Positions 44,116 to 54,376 of a stretch of 64,000 bases of DNA are shown here, piece after piece. Origin of the DNA: Mycobacterium sp. 155 (GTDB lineage Bacteria; Actinomycetota; Actinomycetes; Mycobacteriales; Mycobacteriaceae); NCBI RefSeq assembly GCF_000373905.1, contig NZ_KB892705.1, positions 992,001 through 1,056,000 of the forward strand. Direction: 5' to 3'. Under the pieces are notes generated by a model, which saw only the letters and a list, made by a program, of their open reading frames with translations, searched no databases and was not told the DNA's origin. A program made the translations under genes and the position numbers. Numbering within the stretch: the stretch's first letter is position 1; each line of letters starts with the position of its first letter.

Positions 44116-45287
44116 GCTCCTATGTCAAGCCGCTGCTGATTGTGGCGGCTGACTGGGGGTTTGGTGGTCGGGGTGGCCGGCGTCGCGGCGGAGGGCTTGG
44201 TAGACGCGGCGGGCGATGCGGCGTTTGACGCAGCGCCGGGCGGCGGCTTTGGTTTTCCCGGCATCGACCAGCTTGTGGTAGTAGATCTGCCCGGCGCTGC
44301 CGGTCATGCGGATCTGGGTGACGGCGATGCGGTGGAGGGCAGTGTTGAGTTGACGGTTACCGGCGCGGCTGAGCCGCATCTGCCCGGCGCTGGCCCCCGA
44401 CCACGCCGGGATGGGCGCGACTCCGGCGTGACAGGCGAACGCCGCCTCACTGGTGAACCGGGTGACGCCGGCGGCTTCGCCGACGATCTTGGCCGCAGTC
44501 AGCTCCGCGCAGCCGGGGATCTCCAGCAGCGCCGGGGCGGACCGGTGCGCGCTGGCCGCCAAACGCTTGGCTAAGGCGTTGATCTCGCTGGTGAGTCGGA
44601 TGATGTCGGTCAGCTCTGCGCGGGCAATTTCGGCGACCAGACCCGGCAGCTCCGTCAGCCAGGCCATGAGCGTCTGCTGCTGCTTGACGGCACTGAGTGA
44701 GCCCACCGCGGCGGCCCGCTCGGGATCGAGGTCATGGGCATGCCAGAGCAACCGGTTGATCGCCGAGGTACGTTGTGCTACAAGGACATCACGGCGATCG
44801 GTCAACAGTTTGAACTCCCGCGACGTCTCGTCATGAGACGCCACCGGCAGGTCGGGTTCCCGCAGCACCGCCCGGGCCACCGCGAGCGCATCGATCGGAT
44901 CGGACTTGCCCCTCACCCGCGCGGACTTGCGGGTCTGGGCCATCAGCTTGGTGGGCACCCGGACCACTTTTTGCCCGGCGCCCAGCAGGTCACGTTCCAG
45001 GCGCGCGGACATGTTGCGGCAGTCCTCGATGCCCCAGATCAGCTCGGTGCCGAACTGCTCGCGCGCCCACGTGATGGCCGTGTGGTGCCCGGCGGTGGTG
45101 GCCTTGACGGTCTTCTCGCCGAGCTTGCGTCCAACCTCGTTGACCGCGACAAAGGTGTGGCTGCGCTTGTGTACATCGGCTCCAACAACAACCATGGTGG
45201 TTGCCTCCTTCAGTCATGAAGAGGGGGTGTATTGAGGTTGGGCCGGGCGGCGGACACTTCTCAGTCGGGGCGATGCCACGCTCCTAT
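44116..45287 (-). mobile_element. IS110-family insertion sequence
   Basis: Defined by the transposase and by the octamer GCTCCTAT found at both 44116-44123 and 45280-45287, which may be the recombination core. IS110 elements have no terminal inverted repeats and make no real target duplication. The element separates the PEBP gene from pyrD, genes that are adjacent in related mycobacteria. The right end is uncertain: a structured stretch (TCATCTGGTG 45311-45320 pairing with CACCAGATGA 45383-45392) could still belong to the element. Confidence 0.7.
44125..45195 (-). CDS. IS110-family transposase (DEDD recombinase)
   Basis: 356 residues. N-terminal RuvC-like domain with acidic residues in VVGADVHKRSH, WGIEDCRNMS and KSDPIDALAVA. 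C-terminal Tnp_20 domain with IPGCAELTAAKIVGE and the serine-containing MRLSRAGNRQLN. Intact, without frameshift, so possibly active. ATG at 45195. The 92 bases upstream to the octamer at 45280 (or the region beyond) are where the bridge RNA that guides these recombinases should be encoded. Confidence 0.93.
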   Translation of the reverse strand: MVVVGADVHKRSHTFVAVNEVGRKLGEKTVKATTAGHHTAITWAREQFGTELIWGIEDCRNMSARLERDLLGAGQKVVRVPTKLMAQTRKSARVRGKSDPIDALAVARAVLREPDLPVASHDETSREFKLLTDRRDVLVAQRTSAINRLLWHAHDLDPERAAAVGSLSAVKQQQTLMAWLTELPGLVAEIARAELTDIIRLTSEINALAKRLAASAHRSAPALLEIPGCAELTAAKIVGEAAGVTRFTSEAAFACHAGVAPIPAWSGASAGQMRLSRAGNRQLNTALHRIAVTQIRMTGSAGQIYYHKLVDAGKTKAAARRCVKRRIARRVYQALRRDAGHPDHQTPSQPPQSAAA

Positions 45288-45465
45288 CAAGTCACGCCGT
45301 CCGGTCCTTCTCATCTGGTGCCGGCACTACTGCTCAACGCCAACCCCCCAAAAAAGGGGCGGCAGACGCGAAATGAGCCAGACACCAGATGATCCGGAAC
45401 CAACCACCGCACGCGGGGTCTGTCACCTCGACACACCGCAACACAGCACCCTCACAATGACACTG

Positions 45466-45513
45466 AGACGTGAAAGTACCCGAAACGCCGGTCAGAGAGG
45501 GGCTTTCACGTCT
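45466..45513. terminator. terminator-like hairpin at the pyrD stop
   Basis: AGACGTGAAAG (45466-45476) is the exact complement of CTTTCACGTCT (45503-45513). It overlaps the last codons of pyrD (stop at 45506). No T tract follows, as is common for mycobacterial terminators. Confidence 0.55.
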
Positions 45514-46579
45514 GCTCGCGAGAGATGGTCGAGCCCACGGCGTCGGTGAGTGACGCGAACCCGCCGGCGTGCAGACGCGCGGCAATGCCGTCGTGAATCT
45601 GCTTGGCCCACAATCCGCCGCCATAGATGAACCCGGTGTAGCCCTGCAGCAGCGTGGCTCCTGAGACGATCCGGTCCCAGGCGTCGTCGGCGGTCTCGAT
45701 ACCGCCCACGCTGATCAACACCAGCTTGTCGCCCACGCGCCGGTACAGCCGGCGCAGCACCTCGGCCGAACGTCGGGCCACCGGCGGTCCGGAGACGCCG
45801 CCGGCTCCGAGTTCGGCCACACCCGGCGTCACCAACCCGTCCCGCGATATCGTGGTGTTGGTCGCGACGATTCCGGCGAGCTCCAATTCGACTGCCAAAT
45901 CAGCGATTTCATCGATATCGGCGTCGGAGAGGTCGGGTGCTATCTTGACCAGCACCGGTTTTGTCGTCTCGGCCTTGACCGCGGCCAGGATCGGCCGCAG
46001 CGAGGCCACCGCCTGCAGGTCGCGCAGCCCGGGGGTATTGGGTGAGCTGACGTTGACCACAACGTAAGAGGCCAGGCTGCCCAGCAGTCGGGCGCTCTGC
46101 GCGTAGTCCTCGACAGCGTCCCCGGCCGGCGTGATCTTGGTCTTGCCGATGTTCACCCCGATCGGTACATCGGCGGTGTGCCGGGCCAGGCGTATCGCCA
46201 ACGCGCCCGCACCGGCGTTGTTGAAGCCCATCCGGTTGAGCAGCCCGCGGTCCTCGGGCAGGCGGAACAACCGTGGCTGCGGGTTACCGGGCTGTGCCGC
46301 TGCGGTCACGGTGCCCACTTCGGCGTACCCGAAGCCCAGCGCACCCCAGGTCGTCAGTCCGCGGCCGTCCTTATCGAACCCGGCCGCCAGACCCATCGGG
46401 CCGGGGAAGCGCACTCCGAACACCGTGCTGGCCAGCACCGGGTCGCTCGGTGCCAGCCGGCCGCGCAGCGCTCGTCGCAACGCCGCCGGGCCGGTGGCGA
46501 TGCGCAGCAGCGCGAACACCCAGACATGGACCCGTTCCGGCGGCACCAGGAACAGCGCCCGCCGCAGCGTGCTGTACAT
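45506..46579 (-). CDS. pyrD: dihydroorotate dehydrogenase (quinone), class 2
   Basis: 357 residues. N-terminal membrane-associating helices ([20 protein letters not shown]) typical of class 2 enzymes. FMN/orotate motifs: [40 protein letters not shown] (base Ser), NTTISRDGL and [19 protein letters not shown]. Oxidises dihydroorotate to orotate using the quinone pool at the inner membrane, in pyrimidine synthesis. ATG at 46579 shares one base with the stop of the upstream DUF5703 gene. Confidence 0.96.
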   Translation of the reverse strand: MYSTLRRALFLVPPERVHVWVFALLRIATGPAALRRALRGRLAPSDPVLASTVFGVRFPGPMGLAAGFDKDGRGLTTWGALGFGYAEVGTVTAAAQPGNPQPRLFRLPEDRGLLNRMGFNNAGAGALAIRLARHTADVPIGVNIGKTKITPAGDAVEDYAQSARLLGSLASYVVVNVSSPNTPGLRDLQAVASLRPILAAVKAETTKPVLVKIAPDLSDADIDEIADLAVELELAGIVATNTTISRDGLVTPGVAELGAGGVSGPPVARRSAEVLRRLYRRVGDKLVLISVGGIETADDAWDRIVSGATLLQGYTGFIYGGGLWAKQIHDGIAARLHAGGFASLTDAVGSTISREQT

Positions 46580-46839
46580 CACGGCGTCGGCTGATCCGGG
46601 GTGCCCGGCATGGTGGCGGCGGTTTTCTTGCGGCGCAACAGCACCCGTCGGCTCCCGTCTGTGTAGGCCCGTACCCGGGTCAGTTCCCAGCCGCGGTATT
46701 CCGCTTCGATGGACAGCCGGATGGAGGCGCTCACCCTGGTCACATCGGGTGGCAGCCGCAACGGCACCCAGTCGTATTCGTCGGAGAGTCCTTCGGCGTC
46801 CCACCCCGGTGGCATCCGGCCGCGTTGAATCGAAGTCAC
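46579..46839 (-). CDS. DUF5703 family protein
   Basis: 86 residues, GTG at 46839. Reads [20 protein letters not shown] then [20 protein letters not shown] and VLLRRKK; a small beta-rich actinobacterial protein of unknown role. It is sandwiched by overlaps: four bases with lppL upstream and one with pyrD downstream, so the three are one transcript. Confidence 0.8.
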   Translation of the reverse strand: MTSIQRGRMPPGWDAEGLSDEYDWVPLRLPPDVTRVSASIRLSIEAEYRGWELTRVRAYTDGSRRVLLRRKKTAATMPGTPDQPTP

Positions 46840-47861
46840 GATGCCCCCGCGTGGGGGATCACCTGCACGCCAGCTCCTGACCCGGACACCACATACAGTG
46901 TGCCGGATTTGTCGTCGTAGGCCAGGGAGTTGGGTTGCTGCACGGTTCGATAACGCACCTTTTCGACGGGAATGCCGGTGTCAAGATCGTAACCAATCAC
47001 CGTGTTGTCCGCTGTCTGCGACACCCAGGCCAGGCGTGCGGAGGCCACCAGCCCGTACGGGGCGGCCCGCACCGGGTAACGCTGACGCATGATCAGCGGG
47101 TCGGTGCCGAACACCAGCAGTTCGTCGCCGCGGGTGTCGGCGACGAGGACCCGGCCGTGCGGATCGGCGACCATGGTGGTGGCGCCGTCGCCGGCGCGCA
47201 GCGCCTGCTCGGCCTTGGTTCCGGTGTCGTCGACCTCAGTGACCGAGGTCTGTCCACGATCCAGCACCACCGTGGTGTTGCCTTGCGTGACAAGGGCATC
47301 CACGCGTGCGAAGATCTTTAGCCGGGCTCTGACCGTATCCGGTGAGCTCAATGTGTAGACCGCGCCGTCAGCACTGCCGAGCACTGCATTACCGTCCACG
47401 CGCAACGCGATCGCGGTGAATTCGGTGTCCTGCTGACCGCCGACGGTGACCTTGGCGGCTTTGCCCGTCGCGATATCTACCCGGAAGTAACCGCCACGGG
47501 TGGTCAGCAGCAGCTCGCCGTGGCCGTCGCTCGTCATCGCTGACGCCGTCGTGGGTAGCAGGACGGTGCGCGGCGGCTGGGGCCCGGCCACCAACGTCAC
47601 TATCGACTGCCCTTGCGGGCCCGGTCCGAGCAGGGCCAGAGTGGCCGTTGCTGAATCGAACGTCGCGGACTGGGCGTGACCGCCGACAGGAAGGACTTCG
47701 CCGTCGGGCGTGCCGGTGGCCGGGGGCGATACTGCGGCCTGAGCGGGTTCGATGGTTGGTGGCGGGGCGTCGGCCGGGTTCGACGAACAACCGGACGCAA
47801 GCAGCAATGCCAGTGCTGCCACGGCAGCGCAAATCGGCTGACCTGCAGGGATTAGGCGCAA
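46836..47861 (-). CDS. lppL: LppL-like beta-propeller lipoprotein
   Basis: About 341 residues from a TTG at 47861, which has GAGAG upstream and gives a normal-length signal: [20 protein letters not shown] ending in lipobox LASGC. A GTG at 47942 and a TTG at 47972 are alternatives but would place an odd 35-45 residue extension before the signal. The mature protein has repeated blade-like units ([51 protein letters not shown]), suggesting a seven-bladed propeller anchored outside the membrane. Unknown function. Divergent from the next gene. Confidence 0.8.
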   Translation of the reverse strand: MRLIPAGQPICAAVAALALLLASGCSSNPADAPPPTIEPAQAAVSPPATGTPDGEVLPVGGHAQSATFDSATATLALLGPGPQGQSIVTLVAGPQPPRTVLLPTTASAMTSDGHGELLLTTRGGYFRVDIATGKAAKVTVGGQQDTEFTAIALRVDGNAVLGSADGAVYTLSSPDTVRARLKIFARVDALVTQGNTTVVLDRGQTSVTEVDDTGTKAEQALRAGDGATTMVADPHGRVLVADTRGDELLVFGTDPLIMRQRYPVRAAPYGLVASARLAWVSQTADNTVIGYDLDTGIPVEKVRYRTVQQPNSLAYDDKSGTLYVVSGSGAGVQVIPHAGAS

Positions 47862-47962
47862 CGGACGGCTCTCGATCGGGGTGGATGGTCGACCGCCAAG
47901 TCTAGGCAAGGCCGTCGCCGGCAATTGGACGCGTCTGCGCACGTGGTTGCATAGGCAAGAGT

Positions 47963-48286
47963 ATGGTGCCAACCATGACCCTCGCCGCAGACCGGGAATC
48001 GAGGCACCAGGAGTTTGCTATCGAGGACATTTCCACGGGTGTCCATGCCAGTGGATTTGGCCAGGTGGGTGACGGCCGGACCTTCTCCTTCCATATAGAA
48101 CACGGGCAGTTGATCATCGAGGTGTACCGACCGCGACTGTCCGGTCCAGTGCCCTCCGAAGAAGATGTAGTGGCGCTCGCCAGCCGCAAGCTGACCGATA
48201 TCGACCTGACCGACGAGCGCAGCTTGTCGGCGACCGTACGTGACGCGGTTGCCGACGCACAGCCGGTACCGCGACTTCTACGCTGA
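47963..48286 (+). CDS. conserved hypothetical protein (Rv2137c-type)
   Basis: 107 residues from ATG 47963 (ATG 47975 also possible). Contains FGQVGDGRTFSFHIEHGQLI, a small beta-sheet region, followed by a helical end DVVALASRKLTDIDLTDERS. No known domain. Conserved next to uppP in mycobacteria; it precedes uppP by 45 bp on the same strand. Confidence 0.75.
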   Translation: MVPTMTLAADRESRHQEFAIEDISTGVHASGFGQVGDGRTFSFHIEHGQLIIEVYRPRLSGPVPSEEDVVALASRKLTDIDLTDERSLSATVRDAVADAQPVPRLLR

Positions 48287-48331
48287 CCGAACCCCCACGG
48301 TACGGTCTTCGTCGTGATTGACGTGCCGGCG

Positions 48332-49162
48332 ATGTCGTGGCTGCAAGTGATCGTCTTGTCGATTGTCCAGGGACTCACCGAGTTTCTTCCGGTCTCTTCC
48401 TCCGGGCACCTCGCGATCACCTCACGGCTGTTCTTCCACAACGACGCGGGCGCCTCCTTCACCGCGGTCACCCAGCTCGGCACCGAACTGGCGGTGCTGA
48501 TCTACTTTGCTCGCGACATCTGGCGGATCGTCAAAGCCTGGCTCAACGGGCTGTTCGTCGCGGCGCACCGCAATGCCGACTACCGGCTCGGTTGGTTCGT
48601 CATCATCGGCAGCATTCCCATCGGGTTCTTCGGGCTGCTGTTCAAGGACGAGATCCGCACCGGTGCACGCAATCTCTGGCTCGTGGCCTCGGCGCTCATC
48701 GTGTTCTCGGCGGTGATCGCCGCGGCAGAGTATTTCGGCAGACAGACCCGCCATGTGGAGCAGCTCACCTGGCGGGACAGCGTCGTGGTCGGCCTGGCGC
48801 AGTGCCTTGCGCTGGTGCCGGGGGTGTCGCGCTCCGGTGCCACGATCAGCGCCGGCTTGTTCCTGGGGTTGGACCGCGAACTGGCGGCCCGGTTCGGTTT
48901 CCTGCTGGCGATCCCAGCGGTGTTCGCCTCGGGGCTGTTCTCACTGCCCGACGCGTTCCATCCGGTCGGGGAGGGCATGAGTGCGAGCGGTCCGCAGCTC
49001 TTGGTGGCGACGGTGATCGCGTTCGTCGTCGGATTCGCCGCGATTGCCTGGTTCCTGCAATTCCTGGTGTCCCACAGCATGTACTGGTTCGTCGGCTACC
49101 GCGTGGTGGCCGGTGTGACAGTGCTGGCGCTGCTCGGCACCGGAGTACTGACCGCGTACTGA
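48332..49162 (+). CDS. uppP: undecaprenyl-diphosphatase
   Basis: 276 residues, polytopic membrane protein. Active-site motifs: [17 protein letters not shown] near the start and [16 protein letters not shown] in the middle; the latter carries the catalytic Ser/Arg. Removes a phosphate from undecaprenyl (in mycobacteria decaprenyl) diphosphate, recycling the lipid carrier for peptidoglycan and arabinogalactan. The start [10 protein letters not shown] at 48332 matches where homologs begin; GTG 48314 is six codons upstream. Confidence 0.95.
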   Translation: MSWLQVIVLSIVQGLTEFLPVSSSGHLAITSRLFFHNDAGASFTAVTQLGTELAVLIYFARDIWRIVKAWLNGLFVAAHRNADYRLGWFVIIGSIPIGFFGLLFKDEIRTGARNLWLVASALIVFSAVIAAAEYFGRQTRHVEQLTWRDSVVVGLAQCLALVPGVSRSGATISAGLFLGLDRELAARFGFLLAIPAVFASGLFSLPDAFHPVGEGMSASGPQLLVATVIAFVVGFAAIAWFLQFLVSHSMYWFVGYRVVAGVTVLALLGTGVLTAY

Positions 49163-49176
49163 CCGAGGGAGCCGAT

Positions 49177-49848
49177 ATGACTGTCATCCTGCTGCGGCAC
49201 GCTCGCTCGATGTCGAACACCGCCCACACGCTGGCAGGCCGCTCGGAGGGAGTCGACCTCGACGAGCGTGGCATCGAGCAGGCCGCGGCTGTGATCGGCC
49301 GGATAGGCGACCTGCCGGTGCGTGCGATCGTGCGGTCGCCGCTGCTGCGCTGCGAACGGACCGTGGAGCCGCTGGCCGCTGCTCTCGGGGTACAACCGAT
49401 CGTCGACGACCGGTTGACCGAGGTCGACTACGGTGCCTGGACCGGCCGCAAGATCGGTGAGCTGGTGAAGGAACCGCTGTGGGGTGTGGTGCAGCAGCAG
49501 CCCAGCGCGGCGGTGTTCCCCGACGGGGAAGCGTTGGCGCAGGTCCAGGCCCGCGCCGTGGCTGCGGTGCGGGAGCGGGATCGGGCACTGGCCGAGGAGC
49601 GCGGCGGCGACGCATTGTGGGTCGCGTGTTCCCACGGCGACGTAATCAAAGCGGTGCTCGCCGACGCGCTCGGTGTGCACCTGGACGGCTTTCAGCGGAT
49701 CACTGTCGACCCGGCGTCGATGAGTGTGATCCAGTACACCGACGTGCGCCCGTTTGTCGTGCACGTCAACCACACCGGTCCACAGCTCAGCGCCGGCCTG
49801 GCCGCCAAACCCGCCACCGACGCCGTGGTCGGCGGGTCCACCGACTGA
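49177..49848 (+). CDS. histidine phosphatase (phosphoglycerate mutase-like, Rv2135c-type)
   Basis: 223 residues. Phosphohistidine motif LLRHARSMSN; the second His in VACSHGDVIKAVL; conserved RSPLLRCERTVEPL. Likely a phosphatase of a small phosphorylated metabolite rather than a true glycolytic mutase. ATG 49177 is preceded by GAGGGAG, 14 bp behind uppP. Heads a group with DUF3090 and SCO1664 proteins, conserved across actinobacteria. Confidence 0.9.
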   Translation: MTVILLRHARSMSNTAHTLAGRSEGVDLDERGIEQAAAVIGRIGDLPVRAIVRSPLLRCERTVEPLAAALGVQPIVDDRLTEVDYGAWTGRKIGELVKEPLWGVVQQQPSAAVFPDGEALAQVQARAVAAVRERDRALAEERGGDALWVACSHGDVIKAVLADALGVHLDGFQRITVDPASMSVIQYTDVRPFVVHVNHTGPQLSAGLAAKPATDAVVGGSTD

Positions 49849-49883
49849 CCGTTAGTGCTGATACCGGTATTTTGGAAGGTGCC

Positions 49884-50471
49884 ATGGCCCGCGCAATACA
49901 TGTCTTCCGTACTCCCGACCGCTTCGTGGCCGGGACCGTCGGCCAACCCGGAAACCGGACTTTTTACCTGCAGGCGGTCCACGACAACCGGGTGATCTCG
50001 GTGATGCTGGAGAAGCAGCAAGTGGCGGTGTTGGCCGAACGTATCGGGGCGCTGTTGCTGGAGATCAACCGCCGGTTCGGCACGCCCGTCCCGCCGGACA
50101 CCGGTGAGGTGGTCGATCTGCAGCCGCTCATCACTCCGGTGGACGCGGAGTTCCGGGTCGGCACCATGGGCCTGGGCTGGGACTCGGAAGCGCAGACGGT
50201 GGTGGTGGAGTTACTGGCCGTCTCGGATGCCGAGTTCGATGCGTCGGTGGTGCTCGACGACGCGGAGGAAGGCCCCGATGCGGTGCGGGTGTTCCTGACG
50301 CCCGAGTCGGCCCGGGAGTTCGCGACACGCTCGAACCGGGTCATCTCGGCGGGGCGGCCGCCCTGCCCGCTGTGCGACGAGCCGCTGGATCCCGAGGGGC
50401 ATATCTGTGTGCGCACCAACGGCTACCGGCGCGGTGCGATCGCCGGAGCCGAAGATGACGCGGACAGCTGA
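49884..50471 (+). CDS. DUF3090 protein with C-terminal zinc-knuckle motif
   Basis: 195 residues. ATG 49884 after GGAAGG. Reads FRTPDRFVAGTVGQPGNRTF and FYLQAVHDNRVISVMLEKQQ; ends with a CxxC...C zinc-type motif CPLCDEPLDPEGHIC. Unknown function. Its gene overlaps the SCO1664-type kinase gene by 17 bp, a pairing conserved in actinobacteria, so the two likely act together. Confidence 0.88.
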   Translation: MARAIHVFRTPDRFVAGTVGQPGNRTFYLQAVHDNRVISVMLEKQQVAVLAERIGALLLEINRRFGTPVPPDTGEVVDLQPLITPVDAEFRVGTMGLGWDSEAQTVVVELLAVSDAEFDASVVLDDAEEGPDAVRVFLTPESAREFATRSNRVISAGRPPCPLCDEPLDPEGHICVRTNGYRRGAIAGAEDDADS

Positions 50472-51282
50472 CGGCGGGCCCGACGACAGTGAGGTGTTGG
50501 TCGACGGCGAGCTCACGGTAGTCGGTCGGATCCGTTCGGCGAGCAATGCCACCTTCCTGTGCGAGGCGCACCTGCGGGGCCACCAGGTGCACTGCGTGTA
50601 CAAGCCGGTGCGCGGCGAGGCCCCGCTGTGGGATTTTCCTGACGGTACGCTGGCGGGCCGCGAGGTCAGTGCTTACCTGGTATCGACCGCCCTGGGCTGG
50701 AACATTGTGCCCTACACCATTATTCGGGAGGGGCCTGCTGGCCCGGGAATGGTGCAGCGCTGGGTCGGTCAGCCGGATGACGACGACGCCGGGCAAACGG
50801 CTTCCGGCCCTGATCTGGTGGATCTGCTGCCGGCGGGGCACATTCCGCCGGGTTTCCTGCCGATTCTGCAGGCCTACGACTACGCCGGGGACGAAGTGAC
50901 GTTGGTGCACGCCGACGACCCGCGGCTGTACCGCATGGCGGTGTTCGACGTGCTGATCAACAACGCCGACCGCAAGGGTGGCCACATCCTGACCGGGGTC
51001 GACGGACAGGTCTACGGCGTCGACCACGGCGTCAGCCTGCACGTCGAGGACAAGCTGCGCACCGTGCTGTGGGGCTGGGCGGGTAAGCCCGTGGACGATG
51101 ACACCCTGGTGGCCGTGGCGACGCTACGCGAGCGGTTGGCCGACGATCTGGCCGCGCAGTTGCACGACCACATCACCCACCGGGAGGTTGCCGCCTTGCG
51201 GGCCAGAGTCGTTGGGCTACTGGATGATCCGGTGCTTCCGACCGCGGATCGGCGACGGCCCATCCCGTGGCCGCCGTTCTGA
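50455..51282 (+). CDS. SCO1664-family protein, PI3/4-kinase-like fold
   Basis: 275 residues. VYKPVRGEAPLWDFPDGTLA holds the ATP-contacting Lys, and MAVFDVLINNADRKGGHIL followed by VYGVDHGVSLH forms the catalytic and metal-binding segments, as in the HipA/PI-kinase-like fold. Activity is not established. ATG 50455 lies inside the end of DUF3090. Confidence 0.85.
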   Translation: MTRTADGGPDDSEVLVDGELTVVGRIRSASNATFLCEAHLRGHQVHCVYKPVRGEAPLWDFPDGTLAGREVSAYLVSTALGWNIVPYTIIREGPAGPGMVQRWVGQPDDDDAGQTASGPDLVDLLPAGHIPPGFLPILQAYDYAGDEVTLVHADDPRLYRMAVFDVLINNADRKGGHILTGVDGQVYGVDHGVSLHVEDKLRTVLWGWAGKPVDDDTLVAVATLRERLADDLAAQLHDHITHREVAALRARVVGLLDDPVLPTADRRRPIPWPPF

Positions 51283-51373
51283 GCGGATCGCCAGCGGTGC
51301 TCATCGCGAGCGAGGCCACGGCTATGCCGACCCCGATCCGGCACCGGTTTTCCCGCCACCCGATACTGACTGA

Positions 51374-52132
51374 ATGCACTCGACCGATGCCGACCTGGCC
51401 GCCGCGGTGGCCCAGGAGGCGGGTGAGTTGTTGCTGGCCGTCCGTGAAGAGGTCGGTTTCTACGATCCTTACCACCTCGGCGATGAGGGCGATCGACGCT
51501 CCAATGAACTGATCCTGGCCCGGCTCGCCGAAGCCCGCCCGCACGATTCGGTGCTCAGCGAAGAGGCTGTCGATGACCTGTCCCGAGTTGACGCCGACCG
51601 CGTCTGGATCGTCGACCCTGTCGACGGCACGCATGAGTATTCCCTGCCGGGGCGCGAGGATTGGGCTGTGCACATCGCACTGTGGCAGCGCAACCGCGCC
51701 GGCGGGCCCGGACTGACCGACGCGGTAGTGGCGCTGCCGGCGCGGGGCGAGGTGTACCGCAGCGACACCGTGGAGCCGCCGCCGGCGCGCCGTGACGGCC
51801 CGATCCTCGTCACCGCCAGCTCCAACCGCCCGCCACCCGTGCTGTGGCGGATGCGCGACCGGCTCGACTTCGAACTGGTCCGGATCGGATCGGCCGGGGC
51901 CAAGGCGATGGCCGTGGTCCGCGGCGACGTCGACGCCTACATCCATGCCGGCGGGCAGTGGGAATGGGATTCGGCCGCCCCGGCCGGTGTGGTGCTGGCC
52001 GCGGGTCTGCACGCTTCCCGACTGGACGGGTCGCGGCTGGTGTACAACCGGGCCGACCCCTACCTGCCGGATTTTGTGATGTGCCGTCAGGACCTGGCCC
52101 CGATCCTGCTCGCCGCGGTCGGCGCCGCCTGA
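51374..52132 (+). CDS. cysQ: 3'(2'),5'-bisphosphate nucleotidase, CysQ-type
   Basis: 252 residues, inositol-monophosphatase fold. Metal motif VLSEEAVDD and [20 protein letters not shown], then GAGAKA-like [20 protein letters not shown] and the last acid in [17 protein letters not shown]. Removes the 3'-phosphate of PAP/PAPS in sulfate assimilation; mycobacterial CysQ also acts on inositol-1-phosphate and fructose-1,6-bisphosphate. ATG 51374. Stands just ahead of mshC, another sulfur-metabolism gene. Confidence 0.9.
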   Translation: MHSTDADLAAAVAQEAGELLLAVREEVGFYDPYHLGDEGDRRSNELILARLAEARPHDSVLSEEAVDDLSRVDADRVWIVDPVDGTHEYSLPGREDWAVHIALWQRNRAGGPGLTDAVVALPARGEVYRSDTVEPPPARRDGPILVTASSNRPPPVLWRMRDRLDFELVRIGSAGAKAMAVVRGDVDAYIHAGGQWEWDSAAPAGVVLAAGLHASRLDGSRLVYNRADPYLPDFVMCRQDLAPILLAAVGAA

Positions 52133-52253
52133 TGGGCTCGACGGGAATGGATCGGCTTTCGTCGTTGTCGGTGTTCGGTGAACCGAGTCTGTCTTCGGTG
52201 ATCCGACCGACCGGGAGAGGCCCGTGCTGACCGAGCACCCTAAAGTCGAAGCC

Positions 52254-53492
52254 ATGCAGTCGTGGCCCGCGCCGAACATTCCCACCCTGCCGGGGCAGGG
52301 TCCCCAGCTGCGCCTGTATGACAGCGCCGACCGGCAGATCCGCCCGGTCGGCGCGGGGCCGACAGCCACCATGTACGTGTGCGGCATCACGCCTTACGAC
52401 GCGACACACCTCGGCCACGCGGCGACCTACCTGGCGTTCGACCTGGTGTACCGGCTGTGGCTGGACGCCGGGCACACCGTGCATTATGTGCAGAACATCA
52501 CCGACGTCGACGATCCGCTGTTCGAACGGGCCGAGCGCGACGGCCTGGACTGGCGCGACCTCGGGAACCGCGAGATCCAACTGTTCCGCGACGACATGAC
52601 CGCGCTGCGAGTGCTGCCCCCACACGATTACGTGGCGGCCACCGATGCGATCGCCGAGGTGGTCGAGGTGGTCGAGAAGATGCTGGCCTCCGGCGCGGCA
52701 TACGTTGTCGACGATCCGCAGTATCCCGACGTGTACTACCGGGCCGACGCCAACGTGCAGTTCGGGTACGAGTCCGGGTACGACCGCGAGACCATGCTCC
52801 GGCTGTTCGGCGAGCGTGGCGGCGATCCCGACCGCACGGGCAAGGCTGACAAGCTCGATGCGCTGTTGTGGCGCGCGCACCGGCCCGGGGAACCGAGCTG
52901 GCCGTCTCCGTTCGGGCCGGGTCGGCCCGGCTGGCACGTGGAATGTTCGGCAATCGCGTTGAGCCGCATCGGGACCGGGCTGGACATCCAGGGTGGCGGG
53001 AGCGACCTGATCTTCCCGCATCACGAGTTCTCTGCCGCGCATGCCGAATCCGTAACGGGGGAGCGCAGATTCGCGCGGCACTATGTGCATGCCGGAATGA
53101 TCGGCTGGGATGGGCACAAGATGAGCAAGAGCCGGGGCAACCTGGTGCTGGTATCCCGGTTGCTCACCGACGGCGCCGATCCGGGCGCAATCCGGCTCGG
53201 CCTGCTAGCCGGGCACTACCGTTCCGACCGGTCCTGGAGCCGGCAGGTACTCGATGAGGCCAACGCCCGATTGGAACGTTGGCGCGTGGCGACCACAATG
53301 CCCGCAGGACCGGACGCCACTGACGTGATCGCACGAGTCCGGCAGTATCTCGCCGACGATCTGGATACTCCGAAAGCGCTTGCTGCGCTTGATGGTTGGG
53401 CCACCGATGCGATCTCCTACGGCGGGCACGACACCGCAGCACCGCGGGCGGTCGCCACCGCTGTCGACGCACTGCTCGGTGTGGACCTGTAA
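52254..53492 (+). CDS. mshC: mycothiol ligase MshC (L-cysteine:1D-myo-inosityl-GlcN ligase)
   Basis: 412 residues, like the M. tuberculosis enzyme (414). Cysteinyl-tRNA-synthetase fold: Zn ligand Cys in [20 protein letters not shown], which also holds the HIGH-like motif, and the [10 protein letters not shown] loop. Activates cysteine with ATP and joins it to GlcN-inositol in mycothiol synthesis, diagnostic for actinobacteria. ATG 52254 ([10 protein letters not shown]) matches known MshC starts; a GTG at 52224 is upstream. Confidence 0.96.
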   Translation: MQSWPAPNIPTLPGQGPQLRLYDSADRQIRPVGAGPTATMYVCGITPYDATHLGHAATYLAFDLVYRLWLDAGHTVHYVQNITDVDDPLFERAERDGLDWRDLGNREIQLFRDDMTALRVLPPHDYVAATDAIAEVVEVVEKMLASGAAYVVDDPQYPDVYYRADANVQFGYESGYDRETMLRLFGERGGDPDRTGKADKLDALLWRAHRPGEPSWPSPFGPGRPGWHVECSAIALSRIGTGLDIQGGGSDLIFPHHEFSAAHAESVTGERRFARHYVHAGMIGWDGHKMSKSRGNLVLVSRLLTDGADPGAIRLGLLAGHYRSDRSWSRQVLDEANARLERWRVATTMPAGPDATDVIARVRQYLADDLDTPKALAALDGWATDAISYGGHDTAAPRAVATAVDALLGVDL

Positions 53493-53497
53493 TTCGC

Positions 53498-54376
53498 TCA
53501 GCGGCCGCGCCGCCGGAGGTAGCGCTCGAACTCCGCCGCCAACGCGTCACCGTCGATCTTGCCCAGCGCCTCGTTCATGTCGACCTCGGCATCACCGCGC
53601 TGTTCCAGTGACTGGACGTACTCGGCGATCTCCTCGTCCTCTGCGGTCATCTCGGTGACGGCCTGCTCCCACTCCTCGGCCGCCGCGGGCAGATCGGCCA
53701 GTGGTACTTCGATGTCCAGCACGTCCTCGACACGGCGCAACAAGGCCACGGTGGCCTTCGGGTTGGGCGGCTGGGACACATAGTGCGGCACGGCCGCCCA
53801 GAACGTCACGGCCGGGATGCCTGCTTGCACGCACGCGTCCTGGAACACCCCGGCGATACCGGTCGGCCCTTCGTAGCGGGTTTCCTCCAGCCCGAAGAAC
53901 TTGGCCGACTCCGAGGAGTACGCGGCACCCGACACCGGGACCGGCCGGGTGTGGGGCGTATCGGCGAGCAATGCCCCGAGGATCACCACGGTTTGCACGT
54001 TGAGCTTGTCGGCGATGGCCAGCAACTCGGCGCAGAAGGTCCGCCACCGCATGTTGGGCTCGACGCCGTGCATCAGCACCACGTCGCGCTCACTGCCCGG
54101 CGGACGGCAGTGCGAGATCCGCATCGACGGCCACACCAGCTCTCGCGTCACGCCGTCGACCTGCCGGATCACCGGTCGGTTGACCTGGTAGTCGTAGTAG
54201 GCCTCGTCGTCGATCTCGACGATCGGTTCGGCTTCCCAGATGGCATCGAGGTGGTCCAGCGCATCGCTGGCCGCGTCACCGGCGTCGTTCCATCCTTCGA
54301 ACGCCGCCACGACGATGGCGTTCTGCAATTCGGGCAGGTCGGACGGCCTGCCTCCGCTCGGATAGGACAGTGTCAC
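53498..54376 (-). CDS. PAC2-family protein (proteasome assembly chaperone fold, Rv2125-type)
   Basis: 292 residues. Core motifs VVAAFEGWNDAGDAASDALD and VVILGALLADTPHTRPVPVS; GVFQDACVQAGIPAVTFWAA follows. Acidic, coiled C-terminus. Actinobacterial PAC2 proteins resemble proteasome assembly chaperones, and mycobacteria have proteasomes, but a chaperone role is unproven. GTG 54376. Convergent with mshC with a 5-bp gap. Confidence 0.88.
   Translation of the reverse strand: MTLSYPSGGRPSDLPELQNAIVVAAFEGWNDAGDAASDALDHLDAIWEAEPIVEIDDEAYYDYQVNRPVIRQVDGVTRELVWPSMRISHCRPPGSERDVVLMHGVEPNMRWRTFCAELLAIADKLNVQTVVILGALLADTPHTRPVPVSGAAYSSESAKFFGLEETRYEGPTGIAGVFQDACVQAGIPAVTFWAAVPHYVSQPPNPKATVALLRRVEDVLDIEVPLADLPAAAEEWEQAVTEMTAEDEEIAEYVQSLEQRGDAEVDMNEALGKIDGDALAAEFERYLRRRGR

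Noticed and set aside
48337..49848. 503-codon frame running through uppP in another frame and into the phosphatase gene
   Set aside because: Only its last part is real (the phosphatase from 49177); the first part is the out-of-frame shadow of uppP.
50455..51282. A second HipA toxin
   Set aside because: Although the fold is kinase-like, length, conserved motifs and fixed pairing with DUF3090 identify the SCO1664 family, not a toxin-antitoxin locus.
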